Source of the DNA: Nautilus pompilius
Lineage: Eukaryota; Mollusca; Cephalopoda; Nautilida; Nautilidae
Assembly (NCBI GenBank): GCA_018389105.1
Contig: JACATO010001028.1
Coordinates: forward strand, 496,001 to 560,000
Direction of reading: 5' to 3'
Length of the DNA: 64,000 nt
Shown: piece after piece, positions 29,301 to 43,200 of the stretch
Layout: each line of letters opens with the position of its first letter
Numbering within the stretch: the stretch's first letter is position 1
Position numbers and translations under genes: made by a program
The notes under the pieces: model-generated
Seen by the model: the letters and a program-made list of their open reading frames with translations, nothing else
Told to the model about the DNA's origin: nothing
Databases searched by the model: none

Positions 29301-32300
29301 TTATAGCCCCAACCAAACTCCTAGTTTACAAAGCAGACATTATTTCCACCTGCTGTATGGTTGATTTTTGGATACCATAAGAAGATATCTAAAAGCCCTA
29401 GAATGTTTTCACTTGTGCCTTCTCCATGCTATTTTCTGCATTTATTGGGAGGACTGTAAGCAAACAAACAGTATCTTTTTAGAAGCCAGATGTACCAGTA
29501 TTGGGACATTAGTTATCAGGGCCCAACTGTGCTGGATTGGCAACATGTCACATGCAGGACTCTGGGTTCCCAAACCAGCTGTTCTTTTCCCAGCCGAGCC
29601 TTGGGCAATGAAGTGATGGAGACCAGAGAAAGATGTTTAAGGCCAACTTGCAAAAATGAAGCATTAACTGCAGTACATGAAGGGTTGTTTGCAGACTGGG
29701 AGTTAGAATTTTTCAACAAAACCTAATTCAAAATGAGATAGAATTAGCAACAGATGGGATCCACCAACCCTAGATACCTGCCATTGTGAAGTCTTGTGGC
29801 TGCAGCTGCAGTTAGAGGATTGGGCTTTTAAGTCATCTGAAGACTCAACAACAGAGAAGAAATGCAGCTATCTATCTCACCTGCATTTTTCTTGCTGGAA
29901 TAACCATTGTAGTTGAAATGAGGTATCACAATAACATGCTAAGAGTTTTGTGTTTTTTTTGTTGTGTTGGTTTCTTTTTCAAACTTTGCAGCTGTGTTAA
30001 ATTTAATGAGTAAAATACTATAAAATACAAATATACTAAATTGAAATACAGCATTTTCCATTTCTTTTTAAATAAATTTAGATTCTTGTAGCTGTATGCA
30101 GACTTTAATTCTGTCATTTTTTAATAGAAAAGGCATTGTAGTTATTATATGCATGTAATTATATGCATGTAATATCAAATACAATTTTAGTCTAAAACTT
30201 TAAGATTCACATTGTTCTAATCTTAAAGCTAAGGGAAATTTTACTTCTGAAAAGCTGCAAAGTAAAATAAGATTGTTTTATCTCTAATTACTTGCACAAC
30301 TAACATGTTGAAAAAAATTTATAAATGAAATGCTGAATCTTTGGAAAATTATCCCGATGCCAAGACATTGTTGTCTGGTTGCAGCTTTTAGAAAGAAAGA
30401 AAAATTCTAGCGTTTTGTATTCATTGGGAAAGTTTTCTCTGCTTTACAGACATTCACTAATTGAAGAGACTGCACTTAAGAGAGACAGTGAAACGATACA
30501 GGAACAGTTAAGAAAACAGCTGGAGAGACTTGAGCAACATTATAGAAGGTAAACAAATGTACCTAATCACCAGATCTTGTTGAAGATGTAGTGCTCTGGC
30601 TTAATTACCTGAGAGATACATTATATGAGAATGGTTTAAATTATTACCTTACTAGTCATCATATGAAGAAGTTACATTAGACAAACTTCTTTAAATAGGA
30701 CAAATCACTGTTTACATCTGAAACAGTCAGCAGTGGTTGTTGTTCACCATAACTAAACAAAGTTAGTTTATTTTTTTGTTTCCGTTATTTTCCATCACAT
30801 TAGTCGCTAATTCATTTCTTTATGAATTCTTTCTTTTTTATATTAATGCATTTAATAACAATTAATGTTCTAGAATTGATAATGCAGTGCTACCTGTTTA
30901 TGTCGACCAATGCATCAGCTGGCATCCCTCCTTTGTTGACCCCACATAAAAGTCCCGATCCATTCTTCTTTGCCTCTGCAATTCCATCTCACTATCTCAA
31001 CGTTGACATAGAAGATAATCTGGTGTCAAAATGTAATAAAACAACTTAATAAATAAAACTGCTGTTCGTTTTTTTTTTACTCCTGAGTTCACATGTATTG
31101 GCATTTTTGCCAAAACAGAATTCATAAGAGATAAAACACTGAAAGTATAGAGCTAGCTCAGAAGATTGTGGATGAGTTAGATATCACTAGGGGACACTAA
31201 TCTTATTAAGAATGATGTGCATGCTGCAGTTTAAGTGGTCCTCAAATTAGTCTTTTGAAAGGGATTGGAGACTATTGAAATTTTGTCCTGTGTTGATTAG
31301 GTTGGAAAGTATGTGCTTCGGTTATTGCTGAGGTGAACCTGGGTGTACATATTCATCTTACATGTCTAAAGATGAAAAACACTGCTAACCATGGCGAATA
31401 TAATGTGTGCTCTTATAACCAGTTGGTCTGCCTCCATCTTGGATCAGTGAGTCGACATGAACGGGTATACTGTATATGGCGGTCTTTTCTAGAGGAAAAC
31501 AAAAAATCTTTCTTATGTTATAAATAGTTTATTCTACTTGCTGTTTGTAAGATTTTCTTGCATGGTAGTACTTACTTACTTGATAATACACATTTTAATT
31601 TTTTCTAGTGTCATTTATTCAGGTTAATCTGTAACCAATGATATTTTATTTTTCTTTTTAAAATTTTTTTATTACTTTATTACATTTTCATTTACTATGA
31701 TGAAGCTAAATACAATTTCAACAAAAGCTCATAAAAAAACAAAAAAAACTTGTAATTGGAATAGAACAAATAAATGACATTTCTCAGAAGGAATTCTAAC
31801 AAAGCATGTAAACCAACATGAATTGGGGGTACTCGGTAGGGGATGTGCCCCACCCCTGATGGCAGTACACGACTCACTTCTTGGAGTGATCTTGGAATGA
31901 TGTAATACATGTTTCTAGACCATCCCAAATGTTCTCAGTAGGATTTAGCTTGAAAGAACATTCTGGCCATATTATGTGGGTAATGTTTTGGTCTTGAAGG
32001 TATTGGTCATTTACACATGCCCTCTGTGGATGAGTTTTATCACTGATTTAAATGGAGATTATCTCCAGTTGCATTTCTGCATGGTCTGACATAGGGATCT
32101 AGAATTGTGTCCCTATAGTTCATTGCAATCTGGGAACCTCCTTGAAACATGCAAGTATGTATGTATGCATGCCCAGAAAATCACATCTCCATGACCTTAG
32201 TGATTCTTTTCTATGTCATTTTTAAAATGTTTAAAAAAGCTAAATGTGATGCTACAAGTTCTGTCATATTATTTGAGAGTAACTTTTTCTTATTATAGAA

Positions 32301-35300
32301 ATTTACTGATATATAACATTTAAATTCTAAAGCTTTCTGTACTGCATTATTTAGACTTTGCATACATAATAAATTCATGCCAAGAGTGGTTTAAAATTCC
32401 ATTTAAAGATATCAAATATAAATTTGTAAGCAATTTTTCAATCAAAACAACAACAAAAAGGGAATTACTTCTCTCCTCTCATCATTTAATGTTTGTAGTT
32501 TGAAATATTTTCCTTTTAGAGTTTTTGTTTGCAGAATGCTTGATTAAAAGTAATAATTTCATCTTTTATGCATATATCCTTTTTTAGTTCAATTTTTGTT
32601 AAAATTTGATATTTAATATATATTTCACAAGTAAATAATATTATTGCATTGGGTAAAAATTTTTGATTTAAAACACCCACATAAATTAATTATTTTTCAA
32701 CTATTTATAACTGTAGCTTGATGCACTTTGAAAAGATGGAGCTTCTATTAGATGAAAAGTCATCTCTAATCACCGACAGAGAATTATCATTGTATAAAGA
32801 TGTTTTTTGTTTATTAAAGATTAATTAAAAATCTTTTTTTCATTCAGTGTTTTAGGTGATTTTTATCTGCTAATCTAACCTGATTTTGCTGCCTCTGATA
32901 TAGTTTTGGTTCTCAACTGCAAAATGTGGCCAAACCACTATATTTTAAACCCATAAGGTTTTAATTTCTTATTCATATGCCTTAAGTTGTGGTATATTTA
33001 GTGTAAAATTAATATACTGGATGCAGTTTTTATCATGACTGACCTTTTTATTTAAGAAGAAGAAAAATCTGGGATTCAGAATTGCCATTACAGGTAAAAT
33101 TTGTCTTCTAGTTAGTTTTAAAGAAGATTAATTTTATTGTATCACACTAATTACTTTTATTAGATTAATATCAGTTTTTTAAGGATAAATTAATGAAAGC
33201 AAATGTTAAGATGTTGTGAACTATGTTTTAAAACCATCTTTCTTTACAGTGAAAAGGAATCAAAACAACAATTGGAACTTGCTTTTTATCAGCTCCAAAT
33301 GGATAAAGAAATGCAAGAAAACAGGGCAGAAAGAGTGAGTTTTTAAATTTGTTTCTTTATAGTAAACTGTGTGCGTGTGTGTGTTCAGTATCTTAAAAGT
33401 ACTAACTCAGTTACAGATACTGCAGTGAGTTCTGTAGAAAAACATCAGCATTACATTTTTAATATGAAAAGTAAATTTATTTGCAGTCATTAGTTTTAGC
33501 TTTTGTACTGAGTACAGCAGAAACAAAAATTTGACTGTTGCCATCACTTGCAATTGATTTTTTTCAGTTTTCAATTGGCAGTAAAATCCTTTTATACTGA
33601 AAACCTGTTGAATAAAACTTTCTAGCAGTGTTGCTATAGCTACATACTACTTAAAGTGTTTCACAGTTTGAATGTGATAAATCTCGTTGGTCTATAATTC
33701 TAGTTTTTCTGGAAGTTTTATGCCCTAAGTGTCAACTTGAGTTGAAAAAGGCTAACTAAAGCTTTAAAATAGAATTAATTTAAATTTCCAAAAATTATTT
33801 TAATAAAAATGTGCAAAATAAGCAGTATTATTAGTATAAAAAAGAATATCAGCCATGAATTTTATTACTTATTCTGTTGCATCCATTTTGTATGTAATTA
33901 ATTCATTAAAAATATGATAAAGATTAAACAATAAATTAAGATAAAATTCTATCTGCAGAATTTACAATGATTACATTAAGCTTGTTCAAATGAAACTCAG
34001 CTGGAAATAGAATCATCTTAATAATACCTGGCTGAGCTTCATTTAAACAATCCTAGTATGCAGTAAGTATAATTTAACACAAATAAAGCAGAAATAAAAG
34101 TTTTTTTAATAATATTTATATATTAATTGAGTTAAAATATAAAGTAGAACTCTTAAAGGTTTTTTTTTTTTACATAAACTATTTCCTTTGCTTCAGTAAA
34201 TCATGTTTATAAATGGTTTCTTTCTTATTGTATTCAATCCTACCATTTTGTCTGTATCTTTAGAAGACTGGGATTTATAGTGAACATTTAGTTTAGTTTT
34301 AGCCTAATTTATTGTAGCTAGAGAATGAAACCAAAGGACTGAGAGAGCAGTTTGCTGAGCTGGAAAGTTATGTTCAGAGTAAGCAGTTTAATCAGCCGCA
34401 GGACACAGAAGCTTTTTTTGAGGTTGAGACAGTAAGTTTTATTTCTGCTTGTACTATTGTTGTTGTTGTTTGTTTTTTTTAAATCATTCTCTCCAGAGCC
34501 TTGTTTCCTACATAAATGGTACATACATTATTTTGACTCATCCCTTTTGTGATAATTATGTGGAAAACAAAACAGATAGTGTAACTATCTAGAGTGTCTT
34601 CTTGACTCGTACTTTAAAATGTTATGATCCAAAGTTATCATATGCCCTGTTATGAAGCTACTGAGTACTGTAACAAAAAAGGAAAATTTATTAAAAATAT
34701 CTACTTTTAGAAAACCTGTACAATAATCATATACACACAGTACTGGAAATAATTTAGAAACAGGAAAAATTGGGTATAAAATGCAAAACATGCGACAGAA
34801 TTGCATCTAGTGTAAAAAAGGAAGAAATGCTCCATAGATGTAGTACATAAACTGCCACATCTGCAGGACTATAAAAGTATAGGTTGTAATATCATTGTAG
34901 AGTGGTGAATGTAGATAGTATGGTTCGTGGGAAGGAAATGAAGGCTATTCTGGGGCAGATTGCAGCTTGGATTCATGTTTAAAAGCTAAGGAGAGGCATC
35001 TAAACAGAAAGACTCAAATGGGCTGCAGAAATGAAACATGACTAAACTCAGAAGAAGGTGCTCTTTACAGATGACTCCAAGTTTGAACTGTTTGGCGATA
35101 ATAAATGGCAGTTTGTTCAAAGGTGGATTAAGGAAGGGTATAACAGTTTGCAACAGTTACACATCAGAATGGGAGGTGTATTGACATAGTTGTGGGGTGC
35201 ATATCAACAAGGGTATGAAGACTAGAATAAAATTGAAGGTATACTGACTGCTGACAGGTCAGGCAGGTGGGCACGTATCTCCCAACATCATAATAGGTGT

Positions 35301-37190
35301 ATGCTTCAGGTCATTGTGGTAAAAATTACCTAAAATGAAAAAGGATGATTGTAACACACTCAAGACCATCTTGATCTGTGCATATTTTTAATGTGAGTGT
35401 CATTGAGGCTATACGGGGTTATGACTACTGAGGAAGTCAGCCTTGGATTAATTGTGGAAAGTGCTTATTTGGAAAAACGTTTTAGTCACACATTAATAAC
35501 ATGTGTGAGCATGAAAAAATAAGGTGTCACACTCTACATAAAGAAAAAGGTTCTCATACTAAACACTAATGCACTGTACAACATATTCATTTTGTTTTTG
35601 TATATTTTTTGTAATAATGCATTGTGTTTGTATTCTCTGTATCTCAAAGTTGCAATTATTATTTTTGCATATCCTGTGTGTTTACATAAATATTTCCCAT
35701 ACTGTATACAGTGTGTGTGTGTGTACAGGTGCATCTAAAAAAATAGAATAGCGTGGAAGAGTTCATTTTTTTTGGTAATTTAATTCAAACAGGAAAACTT
35801 TCATATATTCTAGATTCATTACACATAAAGTGAGATATTTCAAGCCTTTTTTGTTTTAATTTTGATGATTACGGCTTACAGCTCATGAAAATCAAAAATC
35901 CGCTATCTCAAAATATTAGAATATTTCATAAGATCAATAAAAAAAAAAAAGGATTTATAATATAGAAATGTCGAACTTCTGAAAAGTATGTTCATTTATG
36001 CACATAATACTTGGTCGGGACTCCTTTTGCACAAATCACTGCATGAATGCAGCGTGGCATGGAGGCGATCAGCCTGTGGCACTGCTGAGATGTTATGGAA
36101 GCCCAGTTGCTTTGATAGCGGCCTTCAGCTCATCTGTATTGTTGGGTCTGGTGTCTCTCATCTTCCTCTTGACAATACTCCATAGATTCTCTTTGGGGTT
36201 CAGGTCAGGCGAGTTGGCTGGCTAGGGTCAGCAAACCAGTTACTAGTAGTTTTGGCACTGTGGGCAGGTGCCAAGTCCTGCTGGGAAAGGAAATCAGCAT
36301 CTCCATAAAGCATGTCAGCAGACAGAAGCATGAAGTGCTCTAAAATCTCCTGGTAGATGGCTACCTTGACTTTGGACTTGACAAAACACACTGGACCAAC
36401 ACCAGCAGATGACATGGCACCCCAAATCATCACTGACTGTGGAAACTTCACACTGGACTTCAAACAACTCAGATTCTGTGCCTCTCCACTCTTCCTCCAG
36501 ACTTTGGACCACTGAGCAATGGTCCAGTTCTTTTTCTCCTTAGCCAAGGTAAGACGCTTCTGACGTTGTCTCTGGTTCAGGAGTGGCTTGACACCAGGAA
36601 TGCAACACTTGTAGCCCATTTCCTGGACACGTCTGTGCCTGGTGGCTCTTGATGCACTGACTCCAGCCTCAGTCTACTCCTTGTGAAGCTCCCCCAAGTT
36701 CTTGAATCGGCTTTGCTTGACAATCCTCTCAAGGCTGCGATCATCCCTCTTGCTTGTGCCCTTTTCCTACCACACTTTTCCCTTCCAGTCAACTTTCCAT
36801 GAATATGCTTTGATACAGCACTCTGCGAATAGCCAGCCCTCCTTGTGGAGGGTGTCAATGAGTGTCTTCTGGACAACTGTCAAATCAGCAGTCTTCCCCA
36901 TGATTGTGGTTGTGTGTACTGAACCAGACTGAGAGATTCACGGTATTTATACTGCATAAATAGAGAGATTTACTCAAACTCCATATGGAATATTCTAATA
37001 TTTTGAGATAAGTTTTTTCTATTTTTTTGAGCTGTAGGCCATAATTATTAAAATTAAAATTAAAAAATGCTTGAAACATTTTAGTTTAATGAGTCGAGAA
37101 TATATACAATTTTCATTTTTTGAAATAACTGACAAAAAATATTGAACTCTTCCACGATATTCTAATTTTTTGAGATGCACCTGTATACAT

Positions 37191-37237
<47 letters not shown>

Positions 37238-40200
37238 ATAATGAAGTGATTAGTGGATCCTATTGCAATAGATTTGTTTGCACACAATTTATGATAAAGT
37301 GTACCTGTGCTAGGAATAGACACAGCAAAATCAGTGTTATGTATATTGAATTAACAAATCTAGAAAATAAGTACCTTGCCATGACATGGTTTTGATGAGA
37401 AACTTTTATCAGACAAAAAAAAATTTGTTGCTACTGTTTTATTTTGTCATTTATGCAGTCTCACAAGTTTGCTACTGATTGTTTGGCAAGTACTTTTGTG
37501 GGATATGGAATGTGCCTATGATCACTCCTCTACTTCATCACAGTTTTATTTAAAATCTACATGCTCTTTACACCGGATGTTGTGAAGAGCCAAGATTTGG
37601 TACTATTCTGCAGTCATTGATCTAGGTAGTACATATAGCCCTTGTAGCTATTTTGAGGCCATTCTCTTTGAAATAAAAGCAGGTTCATTTTTGTAATGTG
37701 TTGTGATGATCTCCAGTGCCATAAATGTATTCTCAGTCCATTCTTTCGATGTGTTAGCTCACTTTTCCAAAGTCTTGAGCAGGTCTTCTACCCTAACCAC
37801 TTGTGTAGGGGTTACCAGTGCCTACAGTTATTATGTAAGTGTCTACGTTTTTACCACCTTGAGAATTGCTTTAACTGGATATACACTATAGTGCTGTATT
37901 TAAATACCTTCATTCATTCACAAAGCTTGAATGTGATTGTTTCATTATTTGGCATACTTTTGACTGCTGATGAAGATTACACAGCGTCTGACACCTTTTG
38001 CTGTCTCTTTTCCACACGTCTTACTGACTCTGTCGGCACCCAGACACCGGTACACTGTTTCATTCTTATTTAAGCTTTTTACTGGGATCCTGCCATGTTA
38101 GCTTCACATTCATGAGAATGTTTATAGTTCTTACTAATGTTTACGTAAATTCATATTGGTGTTGATCTGTAAAATGAAATTTTTTTTGATTAAAAAAAAA
38201 ATCCAAGTAAAATAACAATTATGTTTTTGAAACTTTATTATAAACGATGCTCAATTCTGATCCTTTTCTTATCTTGTCCAATTGTCATTACTATACAAAA
38301 ATGGACCATAGCCAATCACCTTTAGAACTAAGTAAATACAGCCAAAAACACATCATAGTTAGAGAAAGTCACGGGAATTAATGAGAATTGTTATTGGATT
38401 AACATTTTATTTTATGTGATATACAATTTTTGTGATACTTTTAATTTAAAATTTAGATGATTTGCCATTCTAGCAGTTTATATGTATGTACAGAACTATG
38501 AAAGTAATAAAAGCATTGCTTTTGATGATACAGAAATCAGACAAAAGGTCCACTCAAGATGACAGTTTGACAAAATCAAAATTGCTTCATCTACAAGAAG
38601 AAAACCAGATTCTTAAGGTGAGTCTTTCATCTGTCAACAAAACAAAACAGGTTTTAAGTCTTGAATTTTTTTTAAACACAACATTCAGATACAGTAATTT
38701 ACCCCTATATGGGGAATAATCTGTTTCATTTTATTGTTTGATTTATATAAAATAGTTATTAAAATTTTGATTTTAAGATAGCACAAAAAGTACAGTAAAT
38801 TTTAAAAATAAGAAAGAAATTATTTGTTTATGATTTATTTGTTCACTTAATAATAACTGGATTTTTGGTTTGTAATTATCTTTATACTTAACTCTACCAG
38901 ATAATCTTTTTATTAAATAACTTTGGTCAATAAGAGGTTAAAATGTGAATGGCTGTAGAATTTCTTTATGCTAAATGCTCAAAATTAGTATTTTAAAATC
39001 TACCTTTACAAATCTGTAATATTATTTTACATACTTTATAAAGGTGGATTTCAAAATAGTATGCTAATTTGAATGGCAGACATGAAATGAAGTGTTATTT
39101 CTTTTAATCTTGCAGACAGAATTGGCAAGACTGCAGAATCATGATGATGACATGAGTTTTCTAGAAGAAAGTAAAAACTTTCTAAAGAAAATTGAAGAAC
39201 TGAAAATAGAAAAGGTTATCAGAGAATTTTATGTTGCAGTTAATCTGCTGTTTACCATTTAAATTTTATTTCTGACAAACTTTTATACCTTTTTAACATA
39301 TTACAAAATAGAGTGCACATAAGTTAAATTTTTTTGGTGGTTTGACTCAGTACTGCAGATACTCTAAAGAACAGTTTTAAGACAATTGTTGTCATGTTGT
39401 ACGCCATTCTCAATAATGGAGATATCCCTGGTGAGGGAGCATAGTGTTGTTTGTTATCTGCTAAGAAACATTGCTGATCCTCACTACAAGTGGCCACATA
39501 GCCCTACTAGAATTCTTCACTTCTGGATGTAGGGGAAAGCTGCCTGGATGAAAGTAGAGTGAAAAGAAACTATTCTAAGAGGTGCATCAAACTTGGGGTT
39601 GGCCTCTCACAATAGTATTTTAAATTGTTTTAAGTAATTTAAGTAAAGAACTGGTTGTGTGTCTTTAATATTTAAAATCCAACAATGACTATGTGTTTGA
39701 AATGTAAAATATTGCCAAATTAAACCAGATGTTGAAGTAAAATATATATGTGGAAATAACTCTTGAAAAGGAAAACGGGGTATAAGATCCAAATAACATG
39801 GGACATAATCATATCTCATGTGCAGAAACATGAGATTTGCTATAGTACAGTAGTGTGTTGATATAGTACACTGTGATGCAAACAGTCAGAAAGTGGCACG
39901 TCCACAGAAGGACTATTGAAGCATAGGCAGTGACATCATTGTAGTGTGGTGAATGCGATGGCTCTTTCCTGAGAAGGAAATCTCTCATAACAAGTGAGGA
40001 TATGCAAAACTAGTATTGTTAAAGCCCAAACTCTTTAAAAGCGATGTTAATTACCTCAGGGTGTATTTTCTATGGGATGGAAGACACAAGCCAGTGCAGA
40101 TGTTGTGAATGTTTCTACAAGAACAGTAAGATGCACATTAGCATAAATTGGTCGCAGTGCATGTGTGGCTGCCCAAAAACCTTTGCTAATGAGAAACAGC

Positions 40201-43200
40201 CAAATGGTAAGACTGAGATGGGCAGTGAAATTAAACAGCTGGGTGACCAGAAATGGATAAAGGTGGACAGGAAAGCAGTATAACAGTTAGTGTACAACAA
40301 CCACAGTGAATAATTGGCAAATGGATCAATACATTAGTCAGTGTTGGGGATTTGCATAAAATCAAAGTTATACTGATTGCCAGGTACAGGCAAGTTCTCA
40401 TCTATCATGCCATTTTCTTAGGAAGACGTCTCTTTGGGAGGAGAGTAATCTTCCACCATGACAACAGGTGTATGCTTCAGGTTAATTTGATGGAAAATTA
40501 TCTAAAATGTAAAGAGGCTGATGGAACATTCATAGATATCTTGGCCTGCCAATGTTTTTGCTATGAATGTCATTGAGGGGCACTGTATGAGATTATATAG
40601 CTACCGAGTAAGTCAAATGACAACCTAATGTCTTGAATAGATTTTTGGAAAGTACTACAGGATTTCAGAAACAACATTCCAGTCATATTTAGATTGATAA
40701 CCTGTATGGGAACATGAAAACAAGGTGCCTTGCTCTATATAAAGAAAAGGGTTCACACCCCAAATACTAATGCTCAGAACAACATATTTATTTTGTTTTT
40801 CAGTAATAATGCATTGTTCATGTATCATATGCATCCTTTAGTTTCACTTATTTGCTATTTGTGCATATTCTGTTTCCATAATTATTTTGTCTGGAGTATT
40901 TAATAGCAAATTTTATTGAGTTATAGTTTTTCTCTGTAACAAATTAAGTTTCTTTGTAAATTCTGTAGAAGCAGACTGAAGAGACATTGGAAAGGAAATG
41001 TGACCACTATGAAGATGAGCTGAATTCCCTAAAAACAGATACTTTACAACTTACTGTTGAGATGCAGAAATTGAAATTTGAAAAGGAAAAATTGGAAGAA
41101 GAGGTAAAATTCACTTTATTTAACTTTTGTACATTTAAAATTTGGCAGAATGCATTTTTAATAAAATTTGTCAACATAGATAGATGTCTTTAAATTTCAA
41201 AAATTTGTTACGAATAGTTTGAAAGGTTGACATTCTTGTTTACTGCTATTGACAGTCGATGAATATATGAAGAAAGTAAATTTTTTCTCAATATTTTAAT
41301 ATCTTCATTATGTACTTTTAATACTTTTAACTATACTGTTATTTTAGGCATTAAGTAAATTTCTGAGAAATTTTTTAGACTGACTGTTAACTGACGGTTT
41401 TTTACACTTTTTAAAAAGTTTTGCCTAATTTTTAAGTACCATATTTTTCAGCATGTTAATTGATACTTTTTCCTCTGGATGTCTGAGCCCTAACTTATAC
41501 TTCAAGTCAACTTAAAAAGACAAAGTGTGCTATTTTCTGAAATAAATTGTTTTTTTTTACATTTTATAAAGGCTACAGAAATCACTGCCTGTAATGTTTT
41601 CTGATTGGGTGAGCAATTAACCATAATGCACTCGCTGAAGCATGCAAAATTATCTAATTAATAACAGGTGTGCACTCACCAATTATGTTCTATCCACCTT
41701 TTTAAATTATAGTTATATGTATAAATATTCTTTAAAAATCCTCCACTTTAAAATTTTTCCTATAAATTTACACAAGTTGTACACAGCAGCTTTTAAGTTG
41801 GAAGTTGTTAAGTTTGCTGAAGATGTTGGTAATATGGCCATGCACAGGAAAGAACACGCTATGGATCATGATATTGAGGATAAGTTGGGAGAAATAAATA
41901 CTAACCCAACATGCCACATGTCTTGGACTTAGTACTGTACCGCCAAGACTAAAGGTCCACCAAATCACAACTGATGATCGCTGTCTCTGTATTTCTCTTG
42001 ATCTTTCTTTCCAGTGTTTACTGTGGTGGTTTTCTGGATGTGTACGCCATATTTTTCAATCAGAATACAGCTGATGATATTGAACTTTGTGTTGGCCTAT
42101 TTGTGAACCTCATATGTCAGATAACTTGAAATTTAACTAAATATTGACTGGCAATCAAAAATGGAATTGAGTTGGATTTTTGAATTTGAGTGTGCTGTAG
42201 TATCTGAAGATAGACAAAACCAATACGTTTGGTTTTTCAGAGTAGGTAATTCAACATAACACAAATGATGTGGGATCATCACCTGATGATCCCTTTTGTC
42301 ATGTAGTGACGGAAAATAGATTCCAGGTGTTTGCAGTTTGTACAAGCTGTGTAAAAATTATTTCAACACTATTTATTCCAAAGATAATCCAACAAAACAG
42401 TTCATTGATATTCATCAGCTTTGAACTACCATAGATAGCTATGCAATGCAACAGAGCTATGAAGGATTGACACTTTGTTTTGACTGGCTAAAAGTTTGGC
42501 TAACTGCTGTAGTTGATCTAGTCTCATCTTATACTCCAAATCAACTTATGCTCCACTCTGACTTTTTCTCTGAAAAAATTTTGTAGTTGTATGCTTTAAT
42601 AATGTTTTTGTAAATTTTAAAAAAAAAAATTTAGTTAAAAGTTTTCAAGAACAAATTGGAAAACAAAGAATCTGAAGCAATAATGGAGCTCCAAAGCAAG
42701 AATGAATTAGAAAAGTAAGTAGGCTTATTTCAAAAATAAATTGAAATGTTTTATATGTGAACAAGAATATGGTAGCTCTTGACTAATTATTTATTGCCAA
42801 ATTTAGACATTGATTATTCACATTCAGAATACTAGAAATGAATTAGTAAATTGAGTGAAAAATCATGAATTTTTGTTTAACAAACTGTGCTTATTTGTAA
42901 GATATGTTTTAGGAATTTTTCATTTTATGAGCTAAGTTTTTTTTTACAAAACCACTTTGTTGTTGCTTTTATCTCTGATAATTGTGTTAATACTGATGAT
43001 ACATGTAACATGGTATGTTTTAAGAAGTTTCAGTTTAATTCACTGTTTTAAAAACATTTCTAATCATCTGTTAGAGTATGTGTTTGTTAAACTCTACCAT
43101 TGGGTGCATCTCTGCTCACCTGTTTATTGGCAATTGCTGATAAAACTTTCACTACTTTAAGTTTGTTAATATTGAACTTTGTATGATGTGACATTTAGGG

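Noticed and set aside
33057-33093. Exon-like segment ending TTACAG/gtaaaa
   Set aside because: With any of the three possible AGs the length breaks the phase between exons 17 and 18.
37696-38073. 125-codon + strand frame, Cys/Phe-rich
   Set aside because: No family signature and no in-phase splice sites to exons 19 and 20.
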